Of a DNA stretch of 64,000 bases, positions 1 to 8,561 are shown piece after piece. The notes below the pieces were generated by a model that worked only from the letters and a program-made list of their open reading frames with translations, did not search any database and was not told where the DNA came from. The position numbers and the translations under genes are program-made. Position 1 is the first letter of the stretch. Each line of letters starts with the position of its first letter. This stretch comes from Hyphomicrobiales bacterium. Lineage in GTDB: Bacteria > Pseudomonadota > Alphaproteobacteria > Rhizobiales > Xanthobacteraceae. The stretch spans positions 31,609 through 95,608 of the forward strand of contig PLBP01000032.1 of assembly GCA_003135415.1 (NCBI GenBank). Reading direction: 5' to 3'.

Positions 1-1
1 C

Positions 2-925
2 GCGCAAGAGCTGATCGTCAACGACAAGGTCAACTTCATCGCCGGTTTCGGCATCACGCCGTCGGCGCTCGCCGCGGCGCCGCTCGCAACCGAGGCCAAG
101 GTGCCCGAGATCGTGATGGCGGCCGGCACCTCGATCATCACCGAGCGCTCGCCCTATATCGCGCGCACGAGCTTCACCCTCGCGCAATCCTCCGTCATCA
201 TCGCCGATTGGGCGGCGAAGAACGGCATCAAGAAAGTGGTGACGCTCGTTTCCGACTACGCGCCCGGCGCCGACGCGCAAAATTCCTTCAAGGAGCGCTT
301 CACCGCCGCCGGCGGTCAGGTGGTCGAGGAATTGAAAGTGCCGCTCGCCTCGCCCGACTTCTCGCCGGTGTTGCAGCGTGCGGCCGACGCCAAGCCCGAC
401 GCGCTCTTCGTGTTCGTGCCCGCGGGTCAAGGCGGAACCTTTGCCAAGCAATATAGCGAGCGCGGCCTCGACAAGGCCGGTATCAAGCTGATCGGCCCCG
501 GCGACGTCACCGACGACGATATCCTCAACAACATGGGCGACTCCATGATCGGCACCGTCACCGCCCATTTCTATTCGGCGACGCATCCCTCCGCGATGAA
601 CAAGGATTTCGTTGCCGCCTACAAAAAGCTGATGAACGGCCAGCGTCCCGGCTTCATGGCCGTCGGCGGCTATGACGGCATTCACCTGATCTACGAGGCG
701 CTGAAGAAGACCGGCGGCAAGACCGACGGCGACGCCTTGATCGCGGCGATGAAGGGGATGAAATGGGAAAGCCCGCGCGGGCCGATCTCGATCGATCCCG
801 ACACCCGCGACATCATCCAAAACATCTACGTCCGCCGCGTCGAGAAGGTCGGCGGCGAGCTCTATAACGTCGAATTCGCGACCGTCGAGGCGGTGAAGGA
901 TCCGATCAAGGCCGCCAAGAAATAA
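2..925 (+). CDS. Branched-chain amino-acid type ABC transporter substrate-binding protein (5' end outside window)
   Basis: This is the C-terminal ~307 residues of a periplasmic ligand-binding protein (Peripla_BP_6/LivK type). The frame is open from base 2, so the start and signal peptide lie before the window; the first internal ATG at 101 is not the true start. The two-lobe periplasmic-binding fold is recognisable, with segments such as KPDALFVFVPAG and GPGDVTDDDILNNMGD. It heads an operon with livH, livM, livG and livF. The family binds amino acids or related amides and delivers them to the LivHM permease; the actual ligand cannot be told from sequence. Confidence 0.9.
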   Translation, partial: AQELIVNDKVNFIAGFGITPSALAAAPLATEAKVPEIVMAAGTSIITERSPYIARTSFTLAQSSVIIADWAAKNGIKKVVTLVSDYAPGADAQNSFKERFTAAGGQVVEELKVPLASPDFSPVLQRAADAKPDALFVFVPAGQGGTFAKQYSERGLDKAGIKLIGPGDVTDDDILNNMGDSMIGTVTAHFYSATHPSAMNKDFVAAYKKLMNGQRPGFMAVGGYDGIHLIYEALKKTGGKTDGDALIAAMKGMKWESPRGPISIDPDTRDIIQNIYVRRVEKVGGELYNVEFATVEAVKDPIKAAKK

Positions 926-1003
926 CCTGAAAACGGCTGGCGCGCGGCTTCATCACGGCTGCGCGCCGCTTGTTATGCGGCTCCTCGTCGGCGAACATCG
1001 GCC

Positions 1004-1864
1004 ATGCTGACCATTCTGTTCGACGGCATCGCCTACGGCATGCTCCTGTTCGTGCTCGCCTGCGGGCTTGCCGTGACACTCGGGCTGATGAACTTCGTCA
1101 ACCTCGCGCACGGCGCCTTCGCCATGACGGGCGGCTACGCCGCTTTCATCGCGGTGAACCGCTTCGGCGTGCCGTTCCTGCTCGGCCTGCCGATCGCCTT
1201 TCTCGCCTCGGCGCTGCTTGGCATTATCCTCGAGCGCACGCTCTATGTTCACGTCTACCGCAAGAGCCATCTCGATCAGGTGCTGTTCTCGATCGGCCTC
1301 GTGTTCATGGCGGTGGCGGCGGTCGATTACATCATGGGCTCCTCGCAGGTGTTCATCGATGTGCCGGACTATCTGAAGGGCCAGTTCAACGTCTTCGGCG
1401 TCGGCATCGGCAAGTACCGGCTCCTGATCATCGTGATCTGCGGCCTCCTCACCGCCGCGTTGCAATTCGTATTGAGCTACACCCGCTTCGGCAGCCGTCT
1501 CCGCGCCTCCGTCGACGACGCACGGGTGGCGCGCGGGCTCGGCATCAACGTCAACGCCGTCTTCGCCGCGACCTTCGCGGTGGGTTCGGGCCTGGCGGGC
1601 CTCGGTGGCGCGCTCGGCGTCGAGATTCTCGGACTCGATCCGTATTTTCCACTGAAATTCATGATCTATTTTCTGATCGTGGTGACGGTCGGCGGCACCT
1701 CGAGCATCACCGGGCCGTTCGTCGCCTCGACCCTTCTCGGCGTCGCCGACGTCGCCGGCAAGTATTACGTGCCGAAGCTCGGGACTTTCGCGATCTACAC
1801 CGTGATGATCGTCGTCTTGATCTGGCGCCCGCAAGGATTGTTCGCGCGAGGGAGCGCGAAATGA
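1004..1864 (+). CDS. livH: Branched-chain amino-acid ABC transporter permease LivH
   Basis: A 286-aa integral inner-membrane protein of the BPD_transp_2 family, the usual LivH length. It has about eight hydrophobic segments, the family motif GLMNFVNLAHGAFAM near residue 27, and an EAA-like loop around residues 165-190 (RASVDDARVARGLGIN). It forms the translocation pore with LivM and is energised by LivG and LivF. It lies 78 bp after the binding protein and 22 bp before livM, in the same direction, so it is almost certainly co-transcribed. Confidence 0.93.
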   Translation: MLTILFDGIAYGMLLFVLACGLAVTLGLMNFVNLAHGAFAMTGGYAAFIAVNRFGVPFLLGLPIAFLASALLGIILERTLYVHVYRKSHLDQVLFSIGLVFMAVAAVDYIMGSSQVFIDVPDYLKGQFNVFGVGIGKYRLLIIVICGLLTAALQFVLSYTRFGSRLRASVDDARVARGLGINVNAVFAATFAVGSGLAGLGGALGVEILGLDPYFPLKFMIYFLIVVTVGGTSSITGPFVASTLLGVADVAGKYYVPKLGTFAIYTVMIVVLIWRPQGLFARGSAK

Positions 1865-1886
1865 AGCCAGCCAACGGACGCGCGCC

Positions 1887-2903
1887 GTGAGCGCCACCCC
1901 CCTCAACACGCCGGACGTTGCGCGCCTCGTGATGAGCCGCGCGCGCTGGCGGTTTTCCGAAATCGTCTTCTGGATTGCCGCACTCGCGACGATTTTTCTG
2001 GTGCCCAGCCGGCACCTGATTCTCACCGAGATCGCGATCCTCGGCCTGTTTGCGCTATCGCTCGATCTCATTCTCGGCTACGCCGGCATCATCTCGCTCG
2101 GCCAAGCCGCCTTCTTCGGCTTCGGCGCCTATTGCGCCGGCCTCTTGGCCACGCATCAGCTCGTCACCGAACCCGTGCTCGCGCTCGCGCTCGCGGGGGC
2201 CGCCACCGCCGCGCTCGGTTTCGTCACGAGTTTCCTCGTGCTCCGCGGTTCGGACCTGACGCGCATCATGGTGACGCTCGGCATCGCGCTCATCCTGCGC
2301 GAGCTTGCCAACCGCTTCGACGGACTCACCGGCGGCGCCGACGGCCTGCAAGGCGTCACCATCGAGCCGCTATTCGGGCTTTTCCGCTTCGATATGTTCG
2401 GCCACACCGCCTATGCCTACAGCCTCGCGGTGCTGTTCGTTTTATTCTTGCTCGCGCGCCGCATCGTCAATTCTCCCTTCGGGCTCTCCTTGCGCGCGGT
2501 GAAGGGCAATCCGCTGCGCGCCTCGGCCGTCGGAATTTCCGTGAATGGGCGCATGGTCGCGATCTACACCATCGCCGCGGGCTATGCGGGCGTCGCCGGC
2601 GCGCTGCTGACGCAAACCGCGCAATTCGCCTCGCTCGACATGTTTTCGTTCGAGCGCTCGGCCGACGTGCTCCTGATGCTGATTATCGGCGGCACCGGCT
2701 ATCTCTATGGCGGCATCATCGGTGCGCTGATCTTCAAGCTGATGCAGGACTGGCTTGCCAGTATGACGCCGCAATACTGGCAGTTCTGGATCGGCCTTGT
2801 GCTCGTGGCGATCGTCATCATTGGCCGCGAGCGGCTCGAACAGTTGCGCGGCGCGATTCGCAAGCGGATTCTCCGCCTGCGCCCGCAGAAGCACGCGGCT
2901 TAA
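1887..2903 (+). CDS. livM: Branched-chain amino-acid ABC transporter permease LivM
   Basis: A 338-aa permease with a GTG start, the second membrane subunit of the LivHMGF transporter. It has the LivM motif GYAGIISLGQAAFFGFGAY near residue 63, several strongly hydrophobic segments, and a conserved loop around ALRAVKGNPLRASAVGI. The C-terminus is basic (RKRILRLRPQ), as usual for the cytoplasmic tail. The next gene, livG, starts 13 bp after the stop. Confidence 0.92.
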   Translation: MSATPLNTPDVARLVMSRARWRFSEIVFWIAALATIFLVPSRHLILTEIAILGLFALSLDLILGYAGIISLGQAAFFGFGAYCAGLLATHQLVTEPVLALALAGAATAALGFVTSFLVLRGSDLTRIMVTLGIALILRELANRFDGLTGGADGLQGVTIEPLFGLFRFDMFGHTAYAYSLAVLFVLFLLARRIVNSPFGLSLRAVKGNPLRASAVGISVNGRMVAIYTIAAGYAGVAGALLTQTAQFASLDMFSFERSADVLLMLIIGGTGYLYGGIIGALIFKLMQDWLASMTPQYWQFWIGLVLVAIVIIGRERLEQLRGAIRKRILRLRPQKHAA

Positions 2904-2916
2904 GCGCGAGCGCCCG

Positions 2917-3669
2917 ATGCCGATCGTGCTCGCAACCGAAAATCTCGACAAGCGCTTTGGCGGCATCGTCGCCGCCAACGACGTTTCGCTGCAGGTCGAA
3001 CATGGCGCGCGCCACGCGTTGATCGGTCCGAATGGCGCCGGTAAAACCACGCTCATCAATCTCTTGACCGGCGTGCTCAAGCCGACCGCCGGCCGCATCC
3101 GCCTCGACGGCCGCGACATCACGGAGCTGAAGCCGCACGAGCGCGTACGGCTCGGCATCGCGCGCACGTTCCAGATCAATCAGCTGTTCGCCGATCTCAC
3201 GCCGTTGGAAACCCTCGGCGTCGCGATTTCCGAGCGGCAGGGCTCGGGCCGCGACTGGTGGCGGCTTGCCGGCAGCAAGAAGGGCGTGGTGGAAGAATCG
3301 ATCGAGCTGATCGAGCGCTTTCACCTTGCCGACGTGATGAGCGAGCGCACGGCGATCCTGCCCTACGGCAAGCAGCGCCTGCTGGAAATCGCGCTTGCCT
3401 TCGCCTGCCGTCCGCGCGTGCTGTTGCTCGACGAGCCCGCCGCCGGCGTGCCGGAAGCCGAACGGCACGAAATTCTCGCCACCGTCGCCGCGCTCCCCAA
3501 GGATGTGACCGTGCTCCTGATCGAGCACGACATGGACCTCGTGTTCAGCTTCGCCGACCGCATTTCGGTGCTGGTCAATGGCGCGTTGCTCACCGAGGGC
3601 GCGCCCGAGGCGATCGCGCGCGATCCAAACGTGCGCGCGGTTTATCTTGGCGAGGCTATCGATGCCTGA
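2917..3669 (+). CDS. livG: Branched-chain amino-acid ABC transporter ATP-binding protein LivG
   Basis: A 250-aa ABC ATPase. Walker A is GPNGAGKTT, the signature segment is LPYGKQRLLEIALA (the divergent form typical of LivG) and Walker B is LLLDEPAAGV, followed by the H-loop (LIEHDMDLV). The ATG at 2917 is chosen because the protein then begins with the normal LivG N-terminus (PIVLATENLDKRFGG); upstream codons in this frame are a read-through of livM in another frame. Its last 8 bases overlap the start of livF, so the two ATPases are translationally coupled. Confidence 0.93.
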   Translation: MPIVLATENLDKRFGGIVAANDVSLQVEHGARHALIGPNGAGKTTLINLLTGVLKPTAGRIRLDGRDITELKPHERVRLGIARTFQINQLFADLTPLETLGVAISERQGSGRDWWRLAGSKKGVVEESIELIERFHLADVMSERTAILPYGKQRLLEIALAFACRPRVLLLDEPAAGVPEAERHEILATVAALPKDVTVLLIEHDMDLVFSFADRISVLVNGALLTEGAPEAIARDPNVRAVYLGEAIDA

Positions 3670-4399
3670 AGTGCTGCAAATCGAGAATTTATCCGCGGGT
3701 TATGGCGAGGCCGTGGTGCTCTCGAACGTTTCGCTCCGCCTCGAAGAAGGCCGCTCGCTCGCGTTGCTCGGCCGGAACGGCATGGGCAAGACGACGTTAC
3801 TGAACTCAATCGTCGGCGCGACGCGCCATTTCGGCGGCGCGATCCGTCTCGGCGGCGACGACATCACGCGGCTCCCACCCGACCAGCGTGCGCACAAGGG
3901 GATTGGCTGGGTGCCGCAAGAGCGCAACATCTTCAAATCGCTCACCGTCGAGGAGAACATGACCGCGGTGGCAGAGCCCGGCAGCTGGACCGTTGCGCGG
4001 GTTTACGAGCTGTTTCCGCGGCTCAAAGAGCGCCGTCGCAATCTCGGCAATCAACTCTCGGGCGGCGAACAGCAGATGCTCGCGATCGGCCGCGCGCTCG
4101 TGCTCAATCCGCGCCTTCTGCTCCTCGACGAGCCGCTCGAGGGACTGGCGCCGATTCTGGTGCAGGAATTGATCGCGGCCTTGTCGCGCGTGATGCGCGA
4201 GGAAGGGCTCTCCGCGATCCTCGTCGAGCAGAACGCCCCGAAAATTCTTTCCGTTACCGACCGCGCCGCGATTCTCGAGCGCGGCATGATCGTGCATGAA
4301 AGCACGAGTGCTGCGCTGAAGGCCGACCCGAAGGTGCTGGAGGAATATCTCGGCGTCGGCAAGACCAAGGCCGGGACGCTCGCGCCGAAAACCGGCTGA
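3662..4399 (+). CDS. livF: Branched-chain amino-acid ABC transporter ATP-binding protein LivF
   Basis: A 245-aa ABC ATPase, the partner of LivG. Walker A is GRNGMGKTT, the signature is LSGGEQQMLAIGRAL and Walker B is LLLDEPLEGL. The start at 3662 overlaps the end of livG by 8 bp and gives the usual LivF N-terminus. It ends the operon; hemA runs toward it on the other strand and the two stop codons are only 3 bp apart. Confidence 0.93.
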   Translation: MPEVLQIENLSAGYGEAVVLSNVSLRLEEGRSLALLGRNGMGKTTLLNSIVGATRHFGGAIRLGGDDITRLPPDQRAHKGIGWVPQERNIFKSLTVEENMTAVAEPGSWTVARVYELFPRLKERRRNLGNQLSGGEQQMLAIGRALVLNPRLLLLDEPLEGLAPILVQELIAALSRVMREEGLSAILVEQNAPKILSVTDRAAILERGMIVHESTSAALKADPKVLEEYLGVGKTKAGTLAPKTG

Positions 4400-4402
4400 G
4401 CG

Positions 4403-5629
4403 TTATTCCGCCGCTTCCGCCTTGCTCGCGAACGGGAGATCAAGCGCTTTCCACGTCTTCACCAGCGCGTCGGCAAGCTGGGCGATCAGCTCGTCGTCGT
4501 GGAACGGCGTCGGGGTCACGCGTAGCCGCTCGGTGCCCTTCGGCACCGTCGGCTCGTTGATCGGTTGCAGATAGATGCCGTGCTGCGTGAGCAGAAGATC
4601 GCTCGCGGCCTTGCACACGCCCGCTTCGCCCACCATCACCGGAATGATGTGCGTCTCCGACGCCAGCATCGGCAGACCGGCGCGAGCGAGCGCGGCCCGC
4701 GTCTTGCGCGCCTGCGCCTGCAGACGTTCGCGCTCATGGCTCGACGATTTGAGGTGACGGATCGAAGCCGTCGCCGCCGCGGCGATCGGAGGCGGTAGTG
4801 CGGTCGTGAAAATAAACCCGGGCGCGAACGAGCGCACGGCGTCGATCGTCTCGCTTTTGCCCGCGAGGTAGCCGCCGATCACGCCGAAGGCCTTGGCGAG
4901 CGTGCCTTCGATCACGTCGATGCGGTGCATCACGCCGTCGCGCTCGGCGATGCCGCCGCCGCGCTTTCCATAGAGGCCGACCGCGTGCACCTCGTCGAGA
5001 TAGGTCATCGCGCGATACCGCTCGGCGAGATCGCAAATCGCCGCGAGCGGCGCGAGGTCGCCGTCCATCGAATAAAGACTTTCGCACACGATGAGCTTGG
5101 GCCGGTTTCCCGCAGCAGCCAGCAATTCCTCGAGATGAGCGACATCGTTGTGGCGGAACACCGCCTTCTCGCATCCCGCGCGGCGCACGCCCTCGATCAT
5201 CGAATGGTGGTTGGCCTCGTCCGACAGGATCAGGCAATCGGGCAAGAGCTTGGCGATCGTGGCGATGCCGGTTTCGTTCGAGACGTAGCCGGAGCCGAAT
5301 ACAAGCGCCGATTCCTTGGCGTGCAGATCGGCGAGCTCCGCCTCTAACTCCACGATCGCGCGGCTGGTGCCGGAGATGTTGCGCGTGCCGCCGGCGCCGG
5401 CGCCCGTCCGCCGCGCGGTCTCGGCCATCGCCTCGACCACGGCCGGATGGCGGCCCATGCCGAGATAATCGTTCGAGCACCACACTACGATTTCGCGCGC
5501 GCCCGCGGGCGAATGCCAGATCGCGCGCGGAAAGCGCGCCGCGTCGCGCTCGATCTCGGCGAACACCCGATAGCGCCGTTCGCGGCGGAGGCGGTCGAGC
5601 GCGCGGGCGAAGATCTGTGGGTAATCCAT
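4403..5629 (-). CDS. hemA: 5-aminolevulinate synthase
   Basis: A 408-aa pyridoxal-phosphate enzyme of the alpha-oxoamine synthase family. It condenses glycine with succinyl-CoA to make 5-aminolevulinate, the first step of heme synthesis by the C4 (Shemin) route of alphaproteobacteria. Diagnostic segments are [29 protein letters not shown], the PLP-site [12 protein letters not shown] and the Schiff-base lysine in [16 protein letters not shown]. Length and start ([14 protein letters not shown]) are normal for HemA. It is monocistronic with an A+T-rich upstream region; I did not find a convincing FNR/FixK box there. Confidence 0.96.
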   Translation of the reverse strand: MDYPQIFARALDRLRRERRYRVFAEIERDAARFPRAIWHSPAGAREIVVWCSNDYLGMGRHPAVVEAMAETARRTGAGAGGTRNISGTSRAIVELEAELADLHAKESALVFGSGYVSNETGIATIAKLLPDCLILSDEANHHSMIEGVRRAGCEKAVFRHNDVAHLEELLAAAGNRPKLIVCESLYSMDGDLAPLAAICDLAERYRAMTYLDEVHAVGLYGKRGGGIAERDGVMHRIDVIEGTLAKAFGVIGGYLAGKSETIDAVRSFAPGFIFTTALPPPIAAAATASIRHLKSSSHERERLQAQARKTRAALARAGLPMLASETHIIPVMVGEAGVCKAASDLLLTQHGIYLQPINEPTVPKGTERLRVTPTPFHDDELIAQLADALVKTWKALDLPFASKAEAAE

Positions 5630-6000
5630 GGTTTTCGGCGCCGCTCGGTTCCTGTCAATTTAGAACTATTCGCACTTTGGTGCCGCTTGTGGCTAGAGGG
5701 CAAGACACCATACCTGCGGCTGATATTCTACGATAAATAGCTGCCGTAGCGTAATAAGTAGATTAAAATCAGATAGATGTATAGAGGTTTCTAAATACCT
5801 ATTTTATAACCGGCATGAATTTGCAAGCAATCTTCCGGGGCGGATTGGGAATCGATCGAGATCGGCGGTTCGCCCGAGAATTTCGCCCGATTTGCCCCAA
5901 CCTCTGATCGTTAACGGTTTTGCAACCTTGAACCCGGAAATTATTGCCTAGCGCCGAAATGCGCCATCGCCGCCGGACGGCCCGCACGGAGAATTCCCAA
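5630..6000. other. A+T-rich intergenic region upstream of hemA and the fliF remnant
   Basis: About 370 bp with no supported gene. The stretch 5700-5830 is strikingly A+T-rich for this genome and presumably holds the divergent hemA promoter. A TTAAC half-site occurs near 5911. I saw no clear TTGAT-N4-ATCAA (FNR/FixK) palindrome and no perfect CtrA box. Confidence 0.5.
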
Positions 6001-6468
6001 GTGAACGGTCTCATCGAGTTCGTCAAAACGCTGGGGGCGGCGCGCGGCGCGGCCATGGGCGCGGCCACCGCGATCCTGATCGGCTTCTTCGCCTTCGTCA
6101 TCATGCACTTCTCGCAACCGACGATGGCGCCGCTCTTCACCGAGCTCACACTCGACGATTCCGGGCGCATCGTGAAGGAGCTCGAGACGCAAGGAATTCC
6201 CTACGAGCTGCGCGGCGACGGCACGACGGTGTTCGTGCCGAAGACGCAGGTGACAAAGCTGCGCATGCGGCTTACCGAAACCGGGCTGCCGCGCGGCGGA
6301 TCCGTCGGCTACGAGATTTTCGACAAGTCCGACGCGATCGAATGGGCCGATGGCGGCGTCACGCGCGAGCACGCCGCGATCGAAGCGCGCATCAACGAAG
6401 CGGTGGCGCGCTATCTCGGCAGCAGCACGAAATCTTTGAGCCTTCCCGATCTGGAGAGTGAAAAATGA
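6001..6468 (+). pseudogene. Remnant fusion: FliF N-terminus joined to a FliH-like C-terminus
   Basis: Residues 1 to ~112 (GTG start at 6001, NGLIEFVKTLGAARG) match the N-terminus of the MS-ring protein FliF: one membrane helix, then the ring-building segment ending at GYEIFDKSDA. FliF is normally about 540 aa. At about 6336 the reading switches, in frame, to IEWADGGVTREHAAIEA, which looks like the C-terminal end of the stator protein FliH. The usual fliG gene between them is gone. The stop overlaps the next ATG (ATGA). The product cannot form an MS ring. FliF identity is strong; FliH identity is by recollection of family pattern and is less sure. Confidence 0.75.
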
Positions 6469-6773
6469 GCGACCAACCGACGACCAATAAACAGACGGAC
6501 AAAACTCCGCCGCTCCCCGATCTCGAGCGCGACGTCGACATGACGGCGCGCGTTGCCGAGCAGCTCGCCTCCTCGCATATCGGCCGCACGGTCGCCCAGG
6601 TCGAGCGCGATCTCATCCTCGACACGCTCAAGCATTGCCTCGGCAACCGGACGCACGCCGCGAGCATTCTCGGCATCTCGATCCGGACGCTCCGCAATAA
6701 GCTCAACGAATACATGACCGAGGGCTATGCCGTGCCCTCGCCGGCTTCGGGCGTGGCCTCTTCGGCCGCCTGA
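6465..6773 (+). pseudogene. Short ORF: FliN-like leader joined to the Fis-type HTH end of FlbD
   Basis: A 102-aa ORF starting in an ATGA overlap with the FliF/FliH remnant. The first ~28 residues resemble a FliN leader. Residues ~35-90 carry HIGRTVAQVERDLILDTLK and CLGNRTHAASILGISIRTL, the C-terminal Fis-like helix-turn-helix of the sigma-54 regulator FlbD. The receiver and AAA+ domains of FlbD and the body of FliN are missing. Rhizobial order is fliF-fliG-fliH-fliN-flbD-flhA, so this is a second in-frame deletion junction. The HTH is intact and could still bind DNA, so a surviving small regulator is possible. Confidence 0.7.
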
Positions 6774-6912
6774 CAACGAATCAGGCCGCCCGCTAGCGGC
6801 CTGGTGGGGAGCGACAGGGCGAGGGCCTCAAGCCCGCGCCTTTCGCTTTGGTGTTGCCGGAGTTCGGAATTCCCCGGAACAAGCCAGAAAAGTTCCCGCT
6901 AACCCCGGCTTA

Positions 6913-6927
6913 TTAACCATCCGCTAA
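6913..6927. promoter_or_regulatory. CtrA-box-like site upstream of the flhA remnant
   Basis: TTAA-N7-CTAA (TTAACCATCCGCTAA), one mismatch from the CtrA consensus TTAA-N7-TTAA. It lies about 60 bp before the flhA remnant. CtrA controls flagellar genes in alphaproteobacteria, so this is probably the old flhA control site left behind. Confidence 0.5.
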
Positions 6928-6985
6928 CCATGAACCCGGCAAATTTTGCCTTGCAGGGGGAACGCGCTTTCGCGCGGTCAGGGGC

Positions 6986-7454
6986 ATGACCGACATCACC
7001 GCAGGAGAAAAGACCGCGCCCGGTATAAGGTTGCCTGGCTTTGCCGATTTGGCGACGCTGATGCGCCGCGGCGACCTCGCGCTTGCGGTCGCTGTGATGA
7101 TGATCCTGGTCGTCCTAGTGCCAGATCTGCGCAATGAATCTCTCGCCGCACGGCTATCTCGCGCTGATTTCGCTTTCGCCCCGCTGGGAGCAGACTTTCG
7201 CCGAATCGATGGTCGGCGAAGGCGACGCCCGCACCCTCGCCATGCAGCCCTCGAAGCTTTCCGAATTCGTCAGCCTCGTGCGCGAGCGCTTCTAGGAGGC
7301 CGGGCGCCAGTCCGAATCGCCGGTCTTGCTCGCGAGCGCCGCGGCCCGGCCCTTCGTGCGCTCGATCGTGGAGCGCTTCCGGCCGCAGACTACGTTATTA
7401 TCGCAAAGCGAGATTCACCCGCGCATCCGGCTGAAGATGATCGGCAGCGTCTGA
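6986..7454 (+). pseudogene. flhA: flhA pseudogene (internal deletion, frameshift and nonsense codon)
   Basis: The first ~46 residues (TDITAGEKTAPGIRLPGF, then RRGDLALAVAVMMILVVLV) are the N-terminus of the flagellar export gate protein FlhA. From 7134, in another frame, the sequence gives HGYLALISLSPRWEQTFAES, MQPSKLSEFVSLVRERF and RPFVRSIVERFRPQT, the C-terminus of FlhA, ending at TGA 7452-7454. Roughly 1.6 kb of the ~2.1 kb gene is deleted, the two ends are out of frame, and a TAG at 7293-7295 interrupts the C-terminal part where family members have a Glu codon. Three independent lesions leave no doubt that it is inactive. Confidence 0.88.
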
Positions 7455-7510
7455 AGCGGCTGCAAGGGTCGAGGATCGAGACGAAGTTCTAAAGCCGTGA
7501 ACGGATCGCC

Positions 7511-8116
7511 ATGCCCGGCCCCCTCAAGGACGAATTTACGTTGGTGCCGCCGGGACAAATCTCGGCGGTGGTCACGCATCTTGAAATGCGCACGCAACTC
7601 CCACTCCGGCGCGACCACGTGAAGCAGGGGGAATACGCGCTCCGCCGCCAGCCGGCGCCCGAGCTCGGCTGGTATCGCGAGCTCTACCGCCGCGTCGGCC
7701 AGGATTGGCTGTGGTTCTCCCGCCTCGCGATGGCCGATGCGGCGCTTATCGCCATTACCCACGACGAGGCCGTCGAGGTGCATGCGCTTCGCCACCGCGG
7801 CCGCGACGAAGGGATCCTTGAAATTGATTTCCGCCGCTTCCCCGATGTCGAGATCGCGTTTCTCGGCGTCGTTCCTTCGCTGCTCGGCAAGGGGGCGGGG
7901 CGCTATTTGATGAACCGCGCGCTCGAGATCGCCTGGGGCCGCACGCCGAAGCGGGTGACGATCCATACCTGCACGCTCGATCACCCGCGCGCGCTCGAAT
8001 TCTACCGCAAGACCGGCTTCGTGCCCTATTCGCGCTCGGTCGAGATCGCCGACGACCCGCGCCTGCACGGCATCCTGCCGCGCACGGCTGCGCCGCACGT
8101 CCCCATCATCGAATGA
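7511..8116 (+). CDS. GNAT family N-acetyltransferase
   Basis: A 201-aa protein with an acetyl-CoA binding GNAT fold. Motif A is visible as FLGVVPSLLGKGAGRYLMNR (residues ~117-136, with the R/Q-x-x-G-x-G/A type loop GKGAG), followed by the motif B region LDHPRALEFYRKTGFVPY. The acceptor is unknown. It sits between flhA and fliJ remnants but is itself full length and undamaged, so it was probably not part of flagellar function. Confidence 0.85.
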   Translation: MPGPLKDEFTLVPPGQISAVVTHLEMRTQLPLRRDHVKQGEYALRRQPAPELGWYRELYRRVGQDWLWFSRLAMADAALIAITHDEAVEVHALRHRGRDEGILEIDFRRFPDVEIAFLGVVPSLLGKGAGRYLMNRALEIAWGRTPKRVTIHTCTLDHPRALEFYRKTGFVPYSRSVEIADDPRLHGILPRTAAPHVPIIE

Positions 8117-8129
8117 TCGCTGATTAAGT

Positions 8130-8537
8130 TCAGACCCGTACGCGGTGAGCGCCGATATGGTCGAGCTCTGCCTGCTCGATCGCGGCGTCCTCGGCACGCT
8201 CGCGCTGATGGTCGCGCTCTTCCAGGATCTCGACCTTCTTCAACTCCTCGAACGCCTCGGCCAATGCGGCACGGGCGTCTTCGAGTTGAACCTTGAGGTC
8301 GTTGGCCGAGCGGGCGAGGTTGTCGCGGCGCTGGATCGCGGCCTTAGCATAGGTCGGGTAGGCGAAGTGGCCGGGATCGGTGATGCCGGCGCGTTCTTGC
8401 TCGGTCTTGATTTCACGCTCGAGGTCGGCGGTCATCCGCTCGAATTCGGCGATCATCGCCTCGATCTGGGCGACTTGGCGGCGCTTTTCGTCGACCTGGA
8501 AGCGCTTCAGGCGGATCAGGGTTTCACGCGATTTCAT
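8130..8537 (-). CDS. fliJ: Flagellar export chaperone FliJ
   Basis: A 135-aa, almost entirely alpha-helical coiled-coil protein with the FliJ pattern (KSRETLIRLKRFQVDEKRR at the start, heptads throughout). FliJ is the central stalk of the flagellar type III export ATPase, working with FliI and FlhA. The frame is open and the length normal, although its partners FliI and FlhA in this window are deleted. It is downstream of the fliI remnant on the same strand, 24 bp away. It is probably a survivor with no function. Confidence 0.8.
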   Translation of the reverse strand: MKSRETLIRLKRFQVDEKRRQVAQIEAMIAEFERMTADLEREIKTEQERAGITDPGHFAYPTYAKAAIQRRDNLARSANDLKVQLEDARAALAEAFEELKKVEILEERDHQRERAEDAAIEQAELDHIGAHRVRV

Positions 8538-8561
8538 ACCGGCGATACTCCACGCGTCCGG

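Noticed and set aside
953..2071. 372-aa open frame antisense to livH/livM
   Set aside because: Shadow of two well-supported permease genes; Arg/Glu/His-rich with no recognisable domain.
5630..6000. FNR/FixK-type box controlling hemA
   Set aside because: I looked for TTGAT-N4-ATCAA-like palindromes in this A+T-rich stretch and found none convincing.
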